10,548 nt of DNA, taken from JAAYGT01 sp050252075. GTDB lineage: Bacteria > Pseudomonadota > Gammaproteobacteria > Burkholderiales > Burkholderiaceae_B. The notes beneath the pieces are model-generated. The model had not been told where the DNA came from. It ran no database searches and was given only the letters and a program-made list of their open reading frames with translations. Below, piece after piece: positions 1 to 7,310 of the stretch. Both the position numbers and the translations under genes were made by a program. The stretch spans positions 1-10,548 of the forward strand of contig JBFWLP010000108.1 of assembly GCA_050252075.1 (NCBI GenBank), in the 5' to 3' direction. How positions within the stretch are numbered: position 1 is the stretch's first letter; each line of letters begins with the position of its first letter.

Positions 1-41
1 AGCTAAATCATCGACTTAGCTGGGCTCTCTGTGTACAGCGG

Positions 42-126
42 TGGTGCCCAGGAGAGGACTCGAACCTCCACACCTTGCGGCACATGGACCTGAACCATGC
101 GCGTCTACCAATTCCGCCACCTGGGC
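42..126 (-). tRNA. tRNA-Leu (anticodon CAG)
   Basis: Read on the minus strand, the sequence folds as a complete 85-nt class II tRNA with an encoded CCA end. The 7-bp acceptor stem GCCCAGG pairs with its complement beside the CCA, the T-loop is TTCGAGT, and the anticodon loop TTCAGGT is closed by a CATGG/CCATG stem, giving anticodon CAG. The long variable arm (TGCCGCAAGGTG) is typical of tRNA-Leu. It decodes CUG, the main leucine codon in GC-rich bacteria. It is divergent from rnr. Downstream of its 3' end (positions 1-21) is a 6-bp inverted repeat, AGCTAA/TTAGCT, without a clear T-run. Confidence 0.96.
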
Positions 127-269
127 AATAACGTGTATGCTACCTTACTTTCAGCAAAACTGCATTCACACGCTTATTCTAAAATACGTGCTGCCGTTAC
201 AACAATTGGCTGCTCGACTTCAGAAAGAACGCTAGTATAAACAAGTTTTTTATAAATTGGAAATCCGCT

Positions 270-2723
270 TTGAGCAAACGAGTAAAAAAAGATACAACCC
301 GCCAGGAAACTGTGGCGGTTCAGCACGAACTGCCGCCCGATTACGACCCCGAGGTTCCCAGTCGTGAGGCGGTTCTGGGTTACTTGCGTAAAGCCAAAGC
401 GCCGGTTTCCCTTGAAAAGCTGGCGCAAGCCCTGGGTACCGAGTTGCCTGTGTCCATGGGGTTTGACCGCCGGCTGGCCGCCATGGAGCGCGACGGGCAG
501 ATCATTGTGAATAACAAGGGCATTTTGCTCAATGCCGATGCCTTGAATTTTATTTCCGGAAAAGTCCAGGGCCATCGCGACGGCTTCGGTTTTCTTTTGC
601 GTGAAGACGGTGGGCCCGATCTGTTTCTCGGCCCCCGGGAAATGCTCAAGGTGCTGCACGGCGATCGGGTTCTGGTCAAAATGGCGGGCGAGTACCGCGG
701 CAAGCCCGAGGCCACCATTGTCGAGGTGCTGGAACGCCGAACCGACAAGCTGGTGGGGCGCTTTCTTAAAGAGCGCGGCGCCTGCATTGTCGTCCCCGAA
801 GATCAGCGTATCAAGCACGACATTCTCATTCCCGCCGCCGACAGTGCGGGTGCCGAACACGGCCAGGTTGTCACGGTGCAAATCGTTCAGCAACCCACCC
901 GGCACACCCAGCCGCTGGGTCGCGTTGTCGAGGTGTTGGGAGAAATCGACGATCCCGGCATGGAAATCGAAATCGCGGTACGCAAGTTCGATGTCCCCCA
1001 CGAATTTTCACCGGGCGCCTTGGCGCAGGCTGAATCCATACCGCCCACGGTGCAATCAAAAGAGCTTGCCGGGCGGGTCGATTTGCGTGATGTGCCATTT
1101 GTAACGATCGACGGCGAAGACGCCCGCGATTTTGACGATGCTGTTTTTTGTATGCCCGTCAATCTGGGAACGGAAAGCCGCAAGCGGCCCGGCTGGCGTT
1201 TGCTGGTGGCGATTGCCGATGTCAGTCATTATGTTCGGCCGGGTGATCCGCTGGATGACGATGCCGTTGAGCGTGGCACCAGTGTGTATTTTCCACGTCG
1301 TGTCATTCCCATGCTGCCCGAGGCGCTGTCCAATGGCATTTGTTCATTGAATCCCCAGGTTGATCGGCTGGTGCTGGTGTGCGACATGGTCATTCACGCC
1401 AGTGGTGCCAAAGCGGGTATGGTGTCTGCCTACCAATTCTACGATGCCGTCATTCACTCGCATGCCCGCACAACGTATAACGACGTGTGGGCGGCCTTGC
1501 AGCAGCCCACCGGTCCGGCGGCGCAGTCCATGGCGGCAGTGGTTCCGCAACTGCAGCACTTGTACGAACTTTATCAGTTGCTGGCACAGGCGCGCATCAA
1601 GCGCGGCGCCATGGATTTCGACACGCTGGAAACCCGTATCGTGTGCAACCCGCTGGGGCGTATCGAGCGTATCGAGGCTTACACGCGCAATGATGCCCAC
1701 AAACTGATCGAAGAGTGCATGCTGGCGGCCAACACCTGCGCCGCCGAGTTCATGAAGCGCAACAAGCGTCACGGCTTGTACCGTGTTCACGAAGGCCCCA
1801 CCCCGGAAAAACTCCAGACATTACGCGCCTACCTGAAGAATCTGGGGCTGGCGCTCGACGGCGGCGATGATCCGTCGACCGACGATTATGCCCGCTTGCT
1901 GAATGCGGCCCGTGGCCGGCCCGATTACGAAATTATTCAAACCATGTGCCTGCGCTCGTTGCAGCAGGCGTTGTACAGCCCGGATCATGTGGGGCATTTC
2001 GGCTTGTCGTACGAGCATTATGCGCATTTCACGTCGCCCATTCGTCGCTATCCCGATCTGCTGACCCATCGCGTGATCAAAGGCATTCTTGCCGGCAGGC
2101 AGTATGTACCGGCGCTCGACGATATTTCCGAGACGGCCGGCTTGCCCCGGGGCAAGCGTGAACAGGCTATTTGGGAAAAGCTGGGGCTGCTGCTGTCGGC
2201 CCGCGAACGCCGCGCCGATGATGCCTCGCGCGATGTTGAAGCCTGGCTCAAGTGCTGGTTTGTCAAAGAGCATGTGGGAGAAGTCTTCAGCGGGCGGGTT
2301 ACCGGTGTGGCCAATTTTGGCCTGTTTATCACCCTGGACTCGCTGTTCGTTGAAGGCATGGTGCACGTGTCGGAGCTGGGCTCCGATTACTTCCAGTTCA
2401 ACGAATCCATGCATGAATTGCGCGGCGAGCGTACCGGTATTCGCTTCCGCCTCACCGACGCGGTGAACGTTCAGGTGGCGCGTGTCGACCTGGAAGCCCG
2501 CCGCATCGAATTTCGCCTGGTGAAAGGAACGGGGTTCAAAGAGCTGAAAGCCTCGCTGGAACAAGAGGCCGGCGCCGCCAGGCCGCGCAAGGTGAAGCGG
2601 GCGGCGCCCGCCAAGCCGGATGCCTTGAAGGGAACCACGGCCCGCCAGCGTCGCGCGACTGCCAAACGGGGGGCGCAGAGCAGCCCACCGGCCGGCAAGC
2701 CGGGTCGCTCGCGGCGAAAATAA
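270..2723 (+). CDS. rnr: Ribonuclease R (RNase II/RNB family 3'-5' exoribonuclease)
   Basis: Processive 3'-5' exoribonuclease that degrades structured RNA and takes part in mRNA, rRNA and tmRNA-linked quality control. The 817-residue product shows the full family order: an N-terminal winged-helix segment (about residues 30-97), cold-shock-type RNA-binding domains (about 95-260), the RNB catalytic domain, an S1 domain (about 668-752, containing GRVTGVANFGLFI) and a Lys/Arg-rich tail from about residue 767. The catalytic metal-binding motif IDGEDARDFDD is intact at 280-290; its aspartates D281, D287, D289 and D290 have the same spacing as those of E. coli RNase R. The length matches the family. 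The start is TTG at 270, with only a weak upstream GGA; the N-terminus MSKRVKKD is basic as in relatives. No convincing promoter was identified in 127-269. Confidence 0.96.
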   Translation: MSKRVKKDTTRQETVAVQHELPPDYDPEVPSREAVLGYLRKAKAPVSLEKLAQALGTELPVSMGFDRRLAAMERDGQIIVNNKGILLNADALNFISGKVQGHRDGFGFLLREDGGPDLFLGPREMLKVLHGDRVLVKMAGEYRGKPEATIVEVLERRTDKLVGRFLKERGACIVVPEDQRIKHDILIPAADSAGAEHGQVVTVQIVQQPTRHTQPLGRVVEVLGEIDDPGMEIEIAVRKFDVPHEFSPGALAQAESIPPTVQSKELAGRVDLRDVPFVTIDGEDARDFDDAVFCMPVNLGTESRKRPGWRLLVAIADVSHYVRPGDPLDDDAVERGTSVYFPRRVIPMLPEALSNGICSLNPQVDRLVLVCDMVIHASGAKAGMVSAYQFYDAVIHSHARTTYNDVWAALQQPTGPAAQSMAAVVPQLQHLYELYQLLAQARIKRGAMDFDTLETRIVCNPLGRIERIEAYTRNDAHKLIEECMLAANTCAAEFMKRNKRHGLYRVHEGPTPEKLQTLRAYLKNLGLALDGGDDPSTDDYARLLNAARGRPDYEIIQTMCLRSLQQALYSPDHVGHFGLSYEHYAHFTSPIRRYPDLLTHRVIKGILAGRQYVPALDDISETAGLPRGKREQAIWEKLGLLLSARERRADDASRDVEAWLKCWFVKEHVGEVFSGRVTGVANFGLFITLDSLFVEGMVHVSELGSDYFQFNESMHELRGERTGIRFRLTDAVNVQVARVDLEARRIEFRLVKGTGFKELKASLEQEAGAARPRKVKRAAPAKPDALKGTTARQRRATAKRGAQSSPPAGKPGRSRRK

Positions 2724-2815
2724 TGCCTGGACTCTAGTGTCACTGCGCCTTGTTGTTCGCCCTGGTGCCCCGGGGCCGTCAACGATGCGCTGGTGTACGG
2801 GCTAAAATAGTGACG

Positions 2816-2836
2816 GCGCGCGCTGGGCGCGTTTTT
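2816..2836 (+). terminator. Candidate hairpin with T-run between rnr and rlmB
   Basis: CGCGC at 2817-2821 pairs with GCGCG at 2827-2831 around a 5-base loop, extended by a G-T pair and followed by TTTTT (2832-2836). This has the form of a short intrinsic terminator for rnr. It ends only 19 bases before the rlmB start codon, so it could instead lie in the rlmB leader. A TAAAAT at 2803-2808 would suit a -10 element just upstream, but no good -35 was seen. The stem is only 5 GC pairs, so confidence is limited. Confidence 0.35.
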
Positions 2837-2855
2837 GCGTTCCCGAAGGAAATCT

Positions 2856-3605
2856 ATGTCTTCTCTGCAGGTATTGGCCGGCTTTCACGCAGTGGTTGCC
2901 CGCTTGCGTTCCGCTCCAGAGACCATCAAAGAGCTGTATGTCGAGGCGTCGCGTCGCGACAAGCGTATGCAGTCGTTTATTGCACAGGCTCAGGCGGCAG
3001 GGGCGAAAGTCATGGCTGTGCCGGTGGATCGTCTTGACGGTCTGGCCAAAGGAACAAAGCACCAGGGCGTTGTCGCTCTTGCCCACGACAATCCGCTGGC
3101 CAAAGACATCGATGAAGTGCTCGATTTGCTTGAAGACAAAAACCAGCAACCGTTGCTGCTGGTGCTCGATGGTGTCACGGATCCCCATAACCTGGGTGCT
3201 TGCCTGCGCACAGCCGACGCGGCCGGGGTGCACGCCGTAATCGCCCCGAAAGACCGCGCCGTGGGTTTGAACAGTACCGTTCAGCGCGTTGCCTGTGGCG
3301 GTGCCGAAACGGTGCCTTATCTTATGGTGACCAATCTGGCGCGTACGCTACGCCATCTGAAAGAGCGCGGTATCTGGGTGGTGGGCACCGACGACCAGGC
3401 GCCTGCTGGTTTGCATCAGGTCGACGCCCGGCGGCCCATGGCCTGGGTCATGGGGGCGGAAGGCGAGGGTATGCGTCGCTTAACGCGCGATACCTGCGAT
3501 GAACTGGTGACCATACCTATGCTCGGCTCTGTTGAAAGCCTGAATGTCAGTGTCGCCAGCGCAATCTGCCTTTATGAAACCGTGCGTCAGCGCACTGCCC
3601 GTTAA
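2856..3605 (+). CDS. rlmB: 23S rRNA (guanosine-2251-2'-O)-methyltransferase RlmB (SPOUT/TrmH family)
   Basis: Uses SAM to methylate the 2'-OH of G2251 in the P-loop of 23S rRNA in the cytoplasm. The 249-residue protein, close to the family's usual length, has an N-terminal L30e-like substrate-binding domain (about 1-75, containing KHQGVVALA) and a C-terminal SPOUT knot domain. All three SPOUT motifs are visible: DPHNLGACLRTADAAG near 109-124, MGAEGEGMRR near 199-208, and IPMLGSVESLNVSVA near 220-234. The start is ATG at 2856, chosen over an upstream in-frame TTG at 2835 because GAAGGA (2845-2850) is a good ribosome site at the right distance and the protein begins MSSLQVLAGFHAV as in homologues. 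The rnr-rlmB order is common in proteobacteria. Confidence 0.95.
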   Translation: MSSLQVLAGFHAVVARLRSAPETIKELYVEASRRDKRMQSFIAQAQAAGAKVMAVPVDRLDGLAKGTKHQGVVALAHDNPLAKDIDEVLDLLEDKNQQPLLLVLDGVTDPHNLGACLRTADAAGVHAVIAPKDRAVGLNSTVQRVACGGAETVPYLMVTNLARTLRHLKERGIWVVGTDDQAPAGLHQVDARRPMAWVMGAEGEGMRRLTRDTCDELVTIPMLGSVESLNVSVASAICLYETVRQRTAR

Positions 3606-3637
3606 CTTTTTCCGCGACCCGGTCGCCCAGTTCAATT

Positions 3638-4876
3638 ATGGCCACAGAAGGCTTTACCACTTCGATTCTTCATTCCGACCGTCGCGCAGGCGCCGAACAC
3701 GGAGCCGTGCACAAGCCCATGCATACGTCGGCCGAGTATGCGTTTGCCGATTCGCGCGAGCTCACTGCCGTTTTTCAGGGCAAGTCGGGGTTTTCTTACG
3801 CCCGCCAGGGCACCCCCACCACGACGGCCCTTGAGAACAAAATTACCTTGCTTGAAGAGGGCACCGGCACCGTCAGTTTTGCCACGGGTATGGCGGCGCT
3901 GGCAGCTACCTTTCTTACGCTGCTCAAAGCCGGTGACCACTTGATCACCAGCAAGTACATTTTTGGAAATACCAACAGTTTGCTGGGGACATTGATTGAT
4001 TTCGGTGTTCAGATCAGTTTCGTCGACGCCACGGACATCAACGATGTCCAGGCCGCCTGGCAGCCGCAAACGCGTATGGTGTTTGTCGAGTCGCTGGCTA
4101 ATCCCGGCACCCAGATTCCCGATCTGGAAGCCATTGGCCGTTGGTGCAGCGAGAAGGCGTTGGTCTATGTCGTCGACAACACGCTGGTCACCCCGCTGCT
4201 TTGCCAGGCGAAACGGGTGGGTGCCGGTTTGGTGGTGAATTCCTTGTCGAAGCATTTCGGCGGACATGGCAATGCTTTGGGCGGTGCCGTCACCGATACC
4301 GGCTTGTTCAGCTGGGAGTCGTATCCGAACATTGCGCAGGCCTACCGGAAGGGGAATCCGGCGTCATGGGGGCTGACCCAGATCAAGAAAAAAGGCCTGC
4401 GCGACATGGGGGGAACGTTGGCGTCCGAGGCGGCGCACCGTTTGGCCACCGGGCTCGAAACCCTGAAGTTGCGTATGAGCCAGGCGTGCTCAAATGCCCT
4501 GGCCCTGGCCACGGCATTGCAGTCACACCCGCAGGTGGCGCATGTCTGGTACCCGGGTTTGGCGTCGCACCCGCAGCACGAACGTGCGGCGCGGCTTTTC
4601 GACGGCCGGTTCGGCGCCCTGGTGGCTGTCGAGCTTGACCCATCGATCGATGTGTTTGATTACCTGAATACCCTTCGTGTGGCGGCGCTTGCTACTCACC
4701 TGGGCGATAACCGTACCCTGGTGCTGCCGGTGGCGCATACCATTTACTATGAAATGGGTGCGGAGCGTCGCTCCATGATGGGTATATCTGACAATCTGCT
4801 GCGAATTTCCGTGGGCATCGAGGATCCCGACGACTTGGTGCGCGACTTTATCCAGGCTTTGCCTTCTCGCGCGTAG
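3638..4876 (+). CDS. Cystathionine gamma-synthase family PLP-dependent enzyme
   Basis: A fold-type I, PLP-dependent trans-sulfuration enzyme acting on sulfur amino acids in the cytoplasm; this family includes cystathionine gamma-synthase, cystathionine and methionine lyases, and O-acyl-homoserine sulfhydrylases. The 412-residue product shows YARQGTPTTTALE near 53, the phosphate-binding segment SFATGMAA near 80, D180 in YVVDNTLVTPL (pairs with the pyridine nitrogen) and the Schiff-base lysine K205 in VVNSLSKHFGGHGN. The C-terminal segment DNLLRISVGIEDPDDLV is the usual family ending. Exact substrate cannot be told from the sequence. The gene begins 32 bases after rlmB and may be read through from it. 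No strong Shine-Dalgarno sequence precedes the ATG at 3638, but the N-terminus TTSILHSDR fits the family start. Confidence 0.88.
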   Translation: MATEGFTTSILHSDRRAGAEHGAVHKPMHTSAEYAFADSRELTAVFQGKSGFSYARQGTPTTTALENKITLLEEGTGTVSFATGMAALAATFLTLLKAGDHLITSKYIFGNTNSLLGTLIDFGVQISFVDATDINDVQAAWQPQTRMVFVESLANPGTQIPDLEAIGRWCSEKALVYVVDNTLVTPLLCQAKRVGAGLVVNSLSKHFGGHGNALGGAVTDTGLFSWESYPNIAQAYRKGNPASWGLTQIKKKGLRDMGGTLASEAAHRLATGLETLKLRMSQACSNALALATALQSHPQVAHVWYPGLASHPQHERAARLFDGRFGALVAVELDPSIDVFDYLNTLRVAALATHLGDNRTLVLPVAHTIYYEMGAERRSMMGISDNLLRISVGIEDPDDLVRDFIQALPSRA

Positions 4877-4954
4877 CGCAAAGCAATGAATTGTTACATT
4901 TTATTTGCATGTGCCGCTAACCAAATGTGTTTTTAAAAAAGTCAACTGTTGTCA

Positions 4955-5005
4955 GCTAAAAACAAAATGGTCAATGTTTTAGCGGGTTTTCAGGGGTTTC
5001 CCGCT
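4955..5005. repeat. Two overlapping inverted repeats in the gap before hupB
   Basis: GCTAAAA (4955-4961) is the reverse complement of TTTTAGC (4977-4983), and AGCGGG (4981-4986) is the reverse complement of CCCGCT (5000-5005). The two pairs share 4981-4983, so as RNA hairpins they would exclude each other. Neither is followed by a T-run, so they are not obvious terminators. The surrounding 4877-5000 stretch is AT-rich and contains no convincing gene. Significance is unknown. Confidence 0.25.
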
Positions 5006-5035
5006 TGACACTACGGCCATTCAAAGGCTTAATAC
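5005..5035 (+). promoter_or_regulatory. Candidate sigma-70 promoter for hupB
   Basis: A perfect -35 hexamer TTGACA lies at 5005-5010 and a TAATAC -10-like hexamer at 5030-5035, 19 bases apart; a less canonical TTAATA would give 18. The spacing is a little long. It would give an untranslated leader of about 165 bases before the hupB ATG at 5209. No better promoter was recognised nearer the gene. Confidence 0.4.
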
Positions 5036-5107
5036 GGCTTAGTCAGCCAGGTGTATGCTGTCCACCATCCAGCACCCGGTTGTACTCGCCTTGTCTCATG
5101 CGGGTTG

Positions 5108-5141
5108 TACGCTGCTGTAGCAGCCACGTAGCGTATTTTTT
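5108..5141 (+). terminator. Terminator-like hairpin with T6 upstream of hupB
   Basis: TACGCT (5108-5113) pairs with AGCGTA (5130-5135). Inside it GCTG (5114-5117) pairs with CAGC (5121-5124) around TAG, leaving a one-sided bulge CACGT. Six T residues follow at 5136-5141. It reads as an intrinsic terminator on the plus strand. It could end transcription from the upstream PLP-enzyme gene, act as an attenuator in the hupB leader, or define a short RNA started at the candidate promoter at 5005. Confidence 0.45.
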
Positions 5142-5208
5142 AACTCACCGCCAAGTTAGCCAACCATGGGAAGAGCTTGGTGACAATAATTTCTAGGGGT
5201 ACTCCTTA

Positions 5209-5481
5209 ATGAATAAAACAGAGCTTATCGAACATATTTCAACGAAAGCCGACCTTTCCAAGGCCGACGCTGGTCGTGCGCTGGAAGCTTTCATTGGTGC
5301 CGTTAAAACAACATTGAAGAAGAAGGGCACTGTGACGCTCGTGGGCTTTGGCACATTTGCCGTATCCGAGCGCGCTGCGCGCACGGGCCGTAACCCGCGC
5401 ACCGGCGAAGAAATCAAAATCAAGAAAGCGCGTGTGCCCAAGTTCCGCCCGGGTAAAGCACTGAAAGACGCCGTGAACTGA
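5209..5481 (+). CDS. hupB: DNA-binding protein HU (HU-beta type)
   Basis: Small nucleoid protein that binds and bends DNA as a dimer without strong sequence preference and assists replication, recombination and nucleoid compaction. The 90-residue length is exactly that of the family. The signature GFGTFAVSERAARTGRNPRTG spans about residues 46-66; the flexible DNA-gripping arm carries the R-x-x-R-N-P-x-T-G core, followed by the conserved VPKFRPGKALKDAVN ending. The start ATG at 5209 is preceded by AGGGG (5195-5199), nine bases away. Upstream is a 332-base gap with a candidate promoter and a terminator-like hairpin; downstream is a strong terminator at 5506-5536, so it is probably transcribed alone. 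Host HU often assists tyrosine-recombinase integration, but its position beside the element is best read as chance. Confidence 0.96.
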   Translation: MNKTELIEHISTKADLSKADAGRALEAFIGAVKTTLKKKGTVTLVGFGTFAVSERAARTGRNPRTGEEIKIKKARVPKFRPGKALKDAVN

Positions 5482-5505
5482 CATTGCGGGTAATAGCATT
5501 CTGGA

Positions 5506-5536
5506 ATATAGGCCGCCACGAGCGGCCTATATTTTT
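5506..5536 (+). terminator. Intrinsic terminator of hupB
   Basis: A perfect 11-bp stem, ATATAGGCCGC (5506-5516) with GCGGCCTATAT (5522-5532), encloses the loop CACGA and runs into a T-tract (5532-5536). It begins 24 bases after the hupB stop codon. The A/T-rich stem base could also work on the minus strand. Confidence 0.88.
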
Positions 5537-5636
5537 GCCGTCGTGGAATCGAAAGCGGGGCAGGGCCCGGTAATGGGGAAGTGCCGATACAGCCATCGGC
5601 TGGCTACACCGCAGATCACAACGGCGCCAGAAAGCC

Positions 5637-5666
5637 AAAAGGGGCTTTCCCGTGAAGGAAAGCCCC
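5637..5666 (-). terminator. Terminator of the former tRNA-Arg gene
   Basis: GGGGCTTTCC (5641-5650) and GGAAAGCCCC (5657-5666) form a perfect 10-bp stem with a 6-base loop. Read on the minus strand it is followed by TTTT (5637-5640), just past the 3' end of the tRNA-Arg piece at 5674. It is therefore the original terminator of that tRNA gene, left with only the 3' half of the gene here. The interval 5537-5636 shows no gene. Confidence 0.75.
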
Positions 5667-5673
5667 TGAATTC

Positions 5674-5718
5674 TGGCGCGGCTGGCAGGATTCGAACCCA
5701 CTACCCCTTGGTTCGTAG
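5674..5718 (-). other. Attachment site: 3' fragment of a tRNA-Arg(ACG) gene
   Basis: On the minus strand this reads from CTACGAA, the tRNA-Arg anticodon loop with anticodon ACG, through CCAAG, a GGTTCGAATCC T-arm core, the CAGCCGC acceptor strand and a G-CCA end. The expected 5' half (acceptor GCGGCTG, D-arm, 5' side of the anticodon stem) is missing: beyond 5718 the sequence changes to unrelated AT-rich DNA. A tRNA cut at the anticodon loop beside a tyrosine recombinase gene is the classic mark of site-specific integration. The intact tRNA should be rebuilt at the far end of the element, outside this window. The anticodon assignment rests on recall of the tRNA-Arg(ACG) sequence pattern. Confidence 0.85.
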
Positions 5719-5830
5719 GTTGTTAAATAATATACTGTAAATGACTGGTGAAGTCTGTTGTAGACAATCTAATCCCTTTGTTTATGCGGCTTTCAAGGTA
5801 CAATCATGTCTCTAATCGTATATACCCGTT

Positions 5831-5896
5831 CCCATGATACGAGTCGTTTTCATGGGGCAAAAATGGGGCAAAAATGAAATGGGGGCGATATGGGGC
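5831..5896 (+). promoter_or_regulatory. Repeats overlapping the integrase start
   Basis: The heptamer ATGGGG(G)C occurs at 5852, 5863, 5879 and 5890, with spacings of 11, 16 and 11 bases; the last contains the integrase start codon. The first two are part of a perfect 11-base tandem repeat (ATGGGGCAAAA). In addition CCCATGA (5831-5837) is the reverse complement of TCATGGG (5850-5856). A -10-like TACAAT lies at 5799-5804 without a good -35. These may be arm-type recombinase sites or operator sites controlling int; this is inference. Confidence 0.4.
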
Positions 5897-7308
5897 GGAT
5901 CACCAAGCTAGAACTGGACAATCTGACGCCTGCCGATGATGGCCGCATTCTGCGAGAAGACGGCGGCTTGGTGGGCAAGGTACGAGCAGGCACACGAGGC
6001 GTAACAGTCCTGTTTCGATATGATTTCTGGTTGAATGGCAAGAAACACGACTTCCGGCTTGGATCGTGGCCGAAAAAGTCCTTGGCCGATATTCGTAAGG
6101 TGCGGGATGAAGTCAAGCCGAATATCCAGCGGGGGATAGACCCCAGTGCGGCCAAGAAAGCCGAACGCATCCAGGCGCAACAGGCAGTGGCCGAAATCAT
6201 CCAGCAGGCCGAGCAGGATCGAGTGGATAGTCTGACGGCACAAGACCTGTTTAACGTCTGGATCGTGGATGGTGTCGCCCGTAAAGACGGGAATGCAGAG
6301 CTGCGACGGCTGTTTACCAAGGATGTACTGCCAACTATCGGCGGCAAGGAACTGCGCAAGCTGGGTGAGGCCGACATAAGGGCCATGCTGCGCAAGCAGA
6401 TGAAGCGCGGCGTTACCCGGTTGGCCGTGACGACACACAAGGAAGTCAGTCAGATGTTCGGTTGGGCAGAGAAACGCCAGCCCTGGCGGCGGTTGCTGGC
6501 CGACGGCAACCCTTGCGCCCTGGTGGAAATCAATAAGCTGTTGCCCGCCGACTACGAGGAAGAGCGCGACCGTATTCTGTCGCCGGGGGAAATCCGACAA
6601 TTGGCGAACGCCTTCCAGCACATGGACAATGAGTACGCCAATGCGGCTGACCGGCGCAAGGCGACAAGGCCAGTAGACCACAAGACGCGGATAGCACTGT
6701 GGCTGTGCCTTGGTACGCTATGCCGCATCGGTGAACTGTTGTTGACACGTTGGGAGCATGTAGACCTTGATGCTGGTATCTGGTTTATTCCGCGAGAAAA
6801 CGTTAAAGGGCGCAGAGGCAAAAAGCAGGAGCAAACTGTTTTCTTGTCGGATTTTGCCAAGCGGCAGTTTAGGGCGCTGCATGATTTGACAGGGGAGAGC
6901 GATTGGTGCTTTCCCGCCAAGAACCGGCGAGGTGAGGATGTGCATGTCTGCCTGAAATCTGTTTCGAAGCAGGTGGGCGACCGGCAAGTTCAATTCAAGA
7001 ACCGAAGCAAGCCGCTAAAGGGCCGAGCATTCGATAATTCTCTTGTGCTGGCGGACGGAGCTAATGGCGATTGGACACCGCACGACCTGCGGCGCACCGG
7101 GGCCACAATGATGCAGGAACTTGGCGTATCACTCGATGTTATCGACCGTTGCCAGAATCACGTCCTGGCCGGATCGCGGGTACGACGGCACTACCTTCAC
7201 CATGATTACCGAGATGAAAAAACCGAAGCATGGCGCAAGCTGGGCGACCGATTAGACGCCATTCTGGCCGGTGGCGCGGAAATCGTGCAGCTACGGCGGG
7301 AGGCGTGA
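5890..7308 (+). CDS. int: Tyrosine recombinase / integrase (P4-like family)
   Basis: Catalyses site-specific integration and, with a directionality factor, excision of the element at the tRNA-Arg site. The 472-residue product has an N-terminal arm-binding-like domain (about 1-90, including FWLNGKKHDFRLGSWPKKSLADIRK, a DUF4102-like pattern), a core-binding helical domain (about 115-215) and a catalytic domain from about 228. Catalytic residues seen: R279 in LCRIGELLL, a likely Lys in KGRRGKK (306-312), H398 and R401 in HDLRRTGATM, H424 in QNHV, and Tyr435 in RRHYLHHDY as the probable nucleophile (Tyr440 is the alternative). Start at ATG 5890 is supported by an in-frame stop at 5875 and GGGGG at 5881-5885, though the spacing is short. 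It lies 171 bases from the tRNA fragment and 2 bases before the next gene. Confidence 0.95.
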   Translation: MGRITKLELDNLTPADDGRILREDGGLVGKVRAGTRGVTVLFRYDFWLNGKKHDFRLGSWPKKSLADIRKVRDEVKPNIQRGIDPSAAKKAERIQAQQAVAEIIQQAEQDRVDSLTAQDLFNVWIVDGVARKDGNAELRRLFTKDVLPTIGGKELRKLGEADIRAMLRKQMKRGVTRLAVTTHKEVSQMFGWAEKRQPWRRLLADGNPCALVEINKLLPADYEEERDRILSPGEIRQLANAFQHMDNEYANAADRRKATRPVDHKTRIALWLCLGTLCRIGELLLTRWEHVDLDAGIWFIPRENVKGRRGKKQEQTVFLSDFAKRQFRALHDLTGESDWCFPAKNRRGEDVHVCLKSVSKQVGDRQVQFKNRSKPLKGRAFDNSLVLADGANGDWTPHDLRRTGATMMQELGVSLDVIDRCQNHVLAGSRVRRHYLHHDYRDEKTEAWRKLGDRLDAILAGGAEIVQLRREA

Positions 7309-7310
7309 TT

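Noticed and set aside
174..1001. Open frame of 275 codons on the minus strand over rnr
   Set aside because: It lies opposite the N-terminal half of a clearly real RNase R gene, its product resembles no family, and long antisense frames are common in GC-rich genes.
1821..2564. Open frame of 247 codons on the minus strand over rnr
   Set aside because: Antisense to the RNB and S1 domains, with no recognisable domains; explained by codon bias of the real gene.
3632..4267. Open frame of 211 codons on the minus strand over the PLP-enzyme gene
   Set aside because: Opposite strand of a well-supported gene with intact catalytic residues; no independent support.
5005..5196. Possible 63-codon gene upstream of hupB
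   Set aside because: The start overlaps the candidate -35 element, the product is Cys/Arg/Ser-rich with no recognisable pattern, there is no ribosome site, and a terminator-like hairpin lies inside it.
5674..5718. Considered as a complete tRNA-Arg gene
   Set aside because: Nothing beyond 5718 matches the D-arm or the 5' acceptor strand, and the 5' side of the anticodon stem does not pair, so only the 3' part is present.
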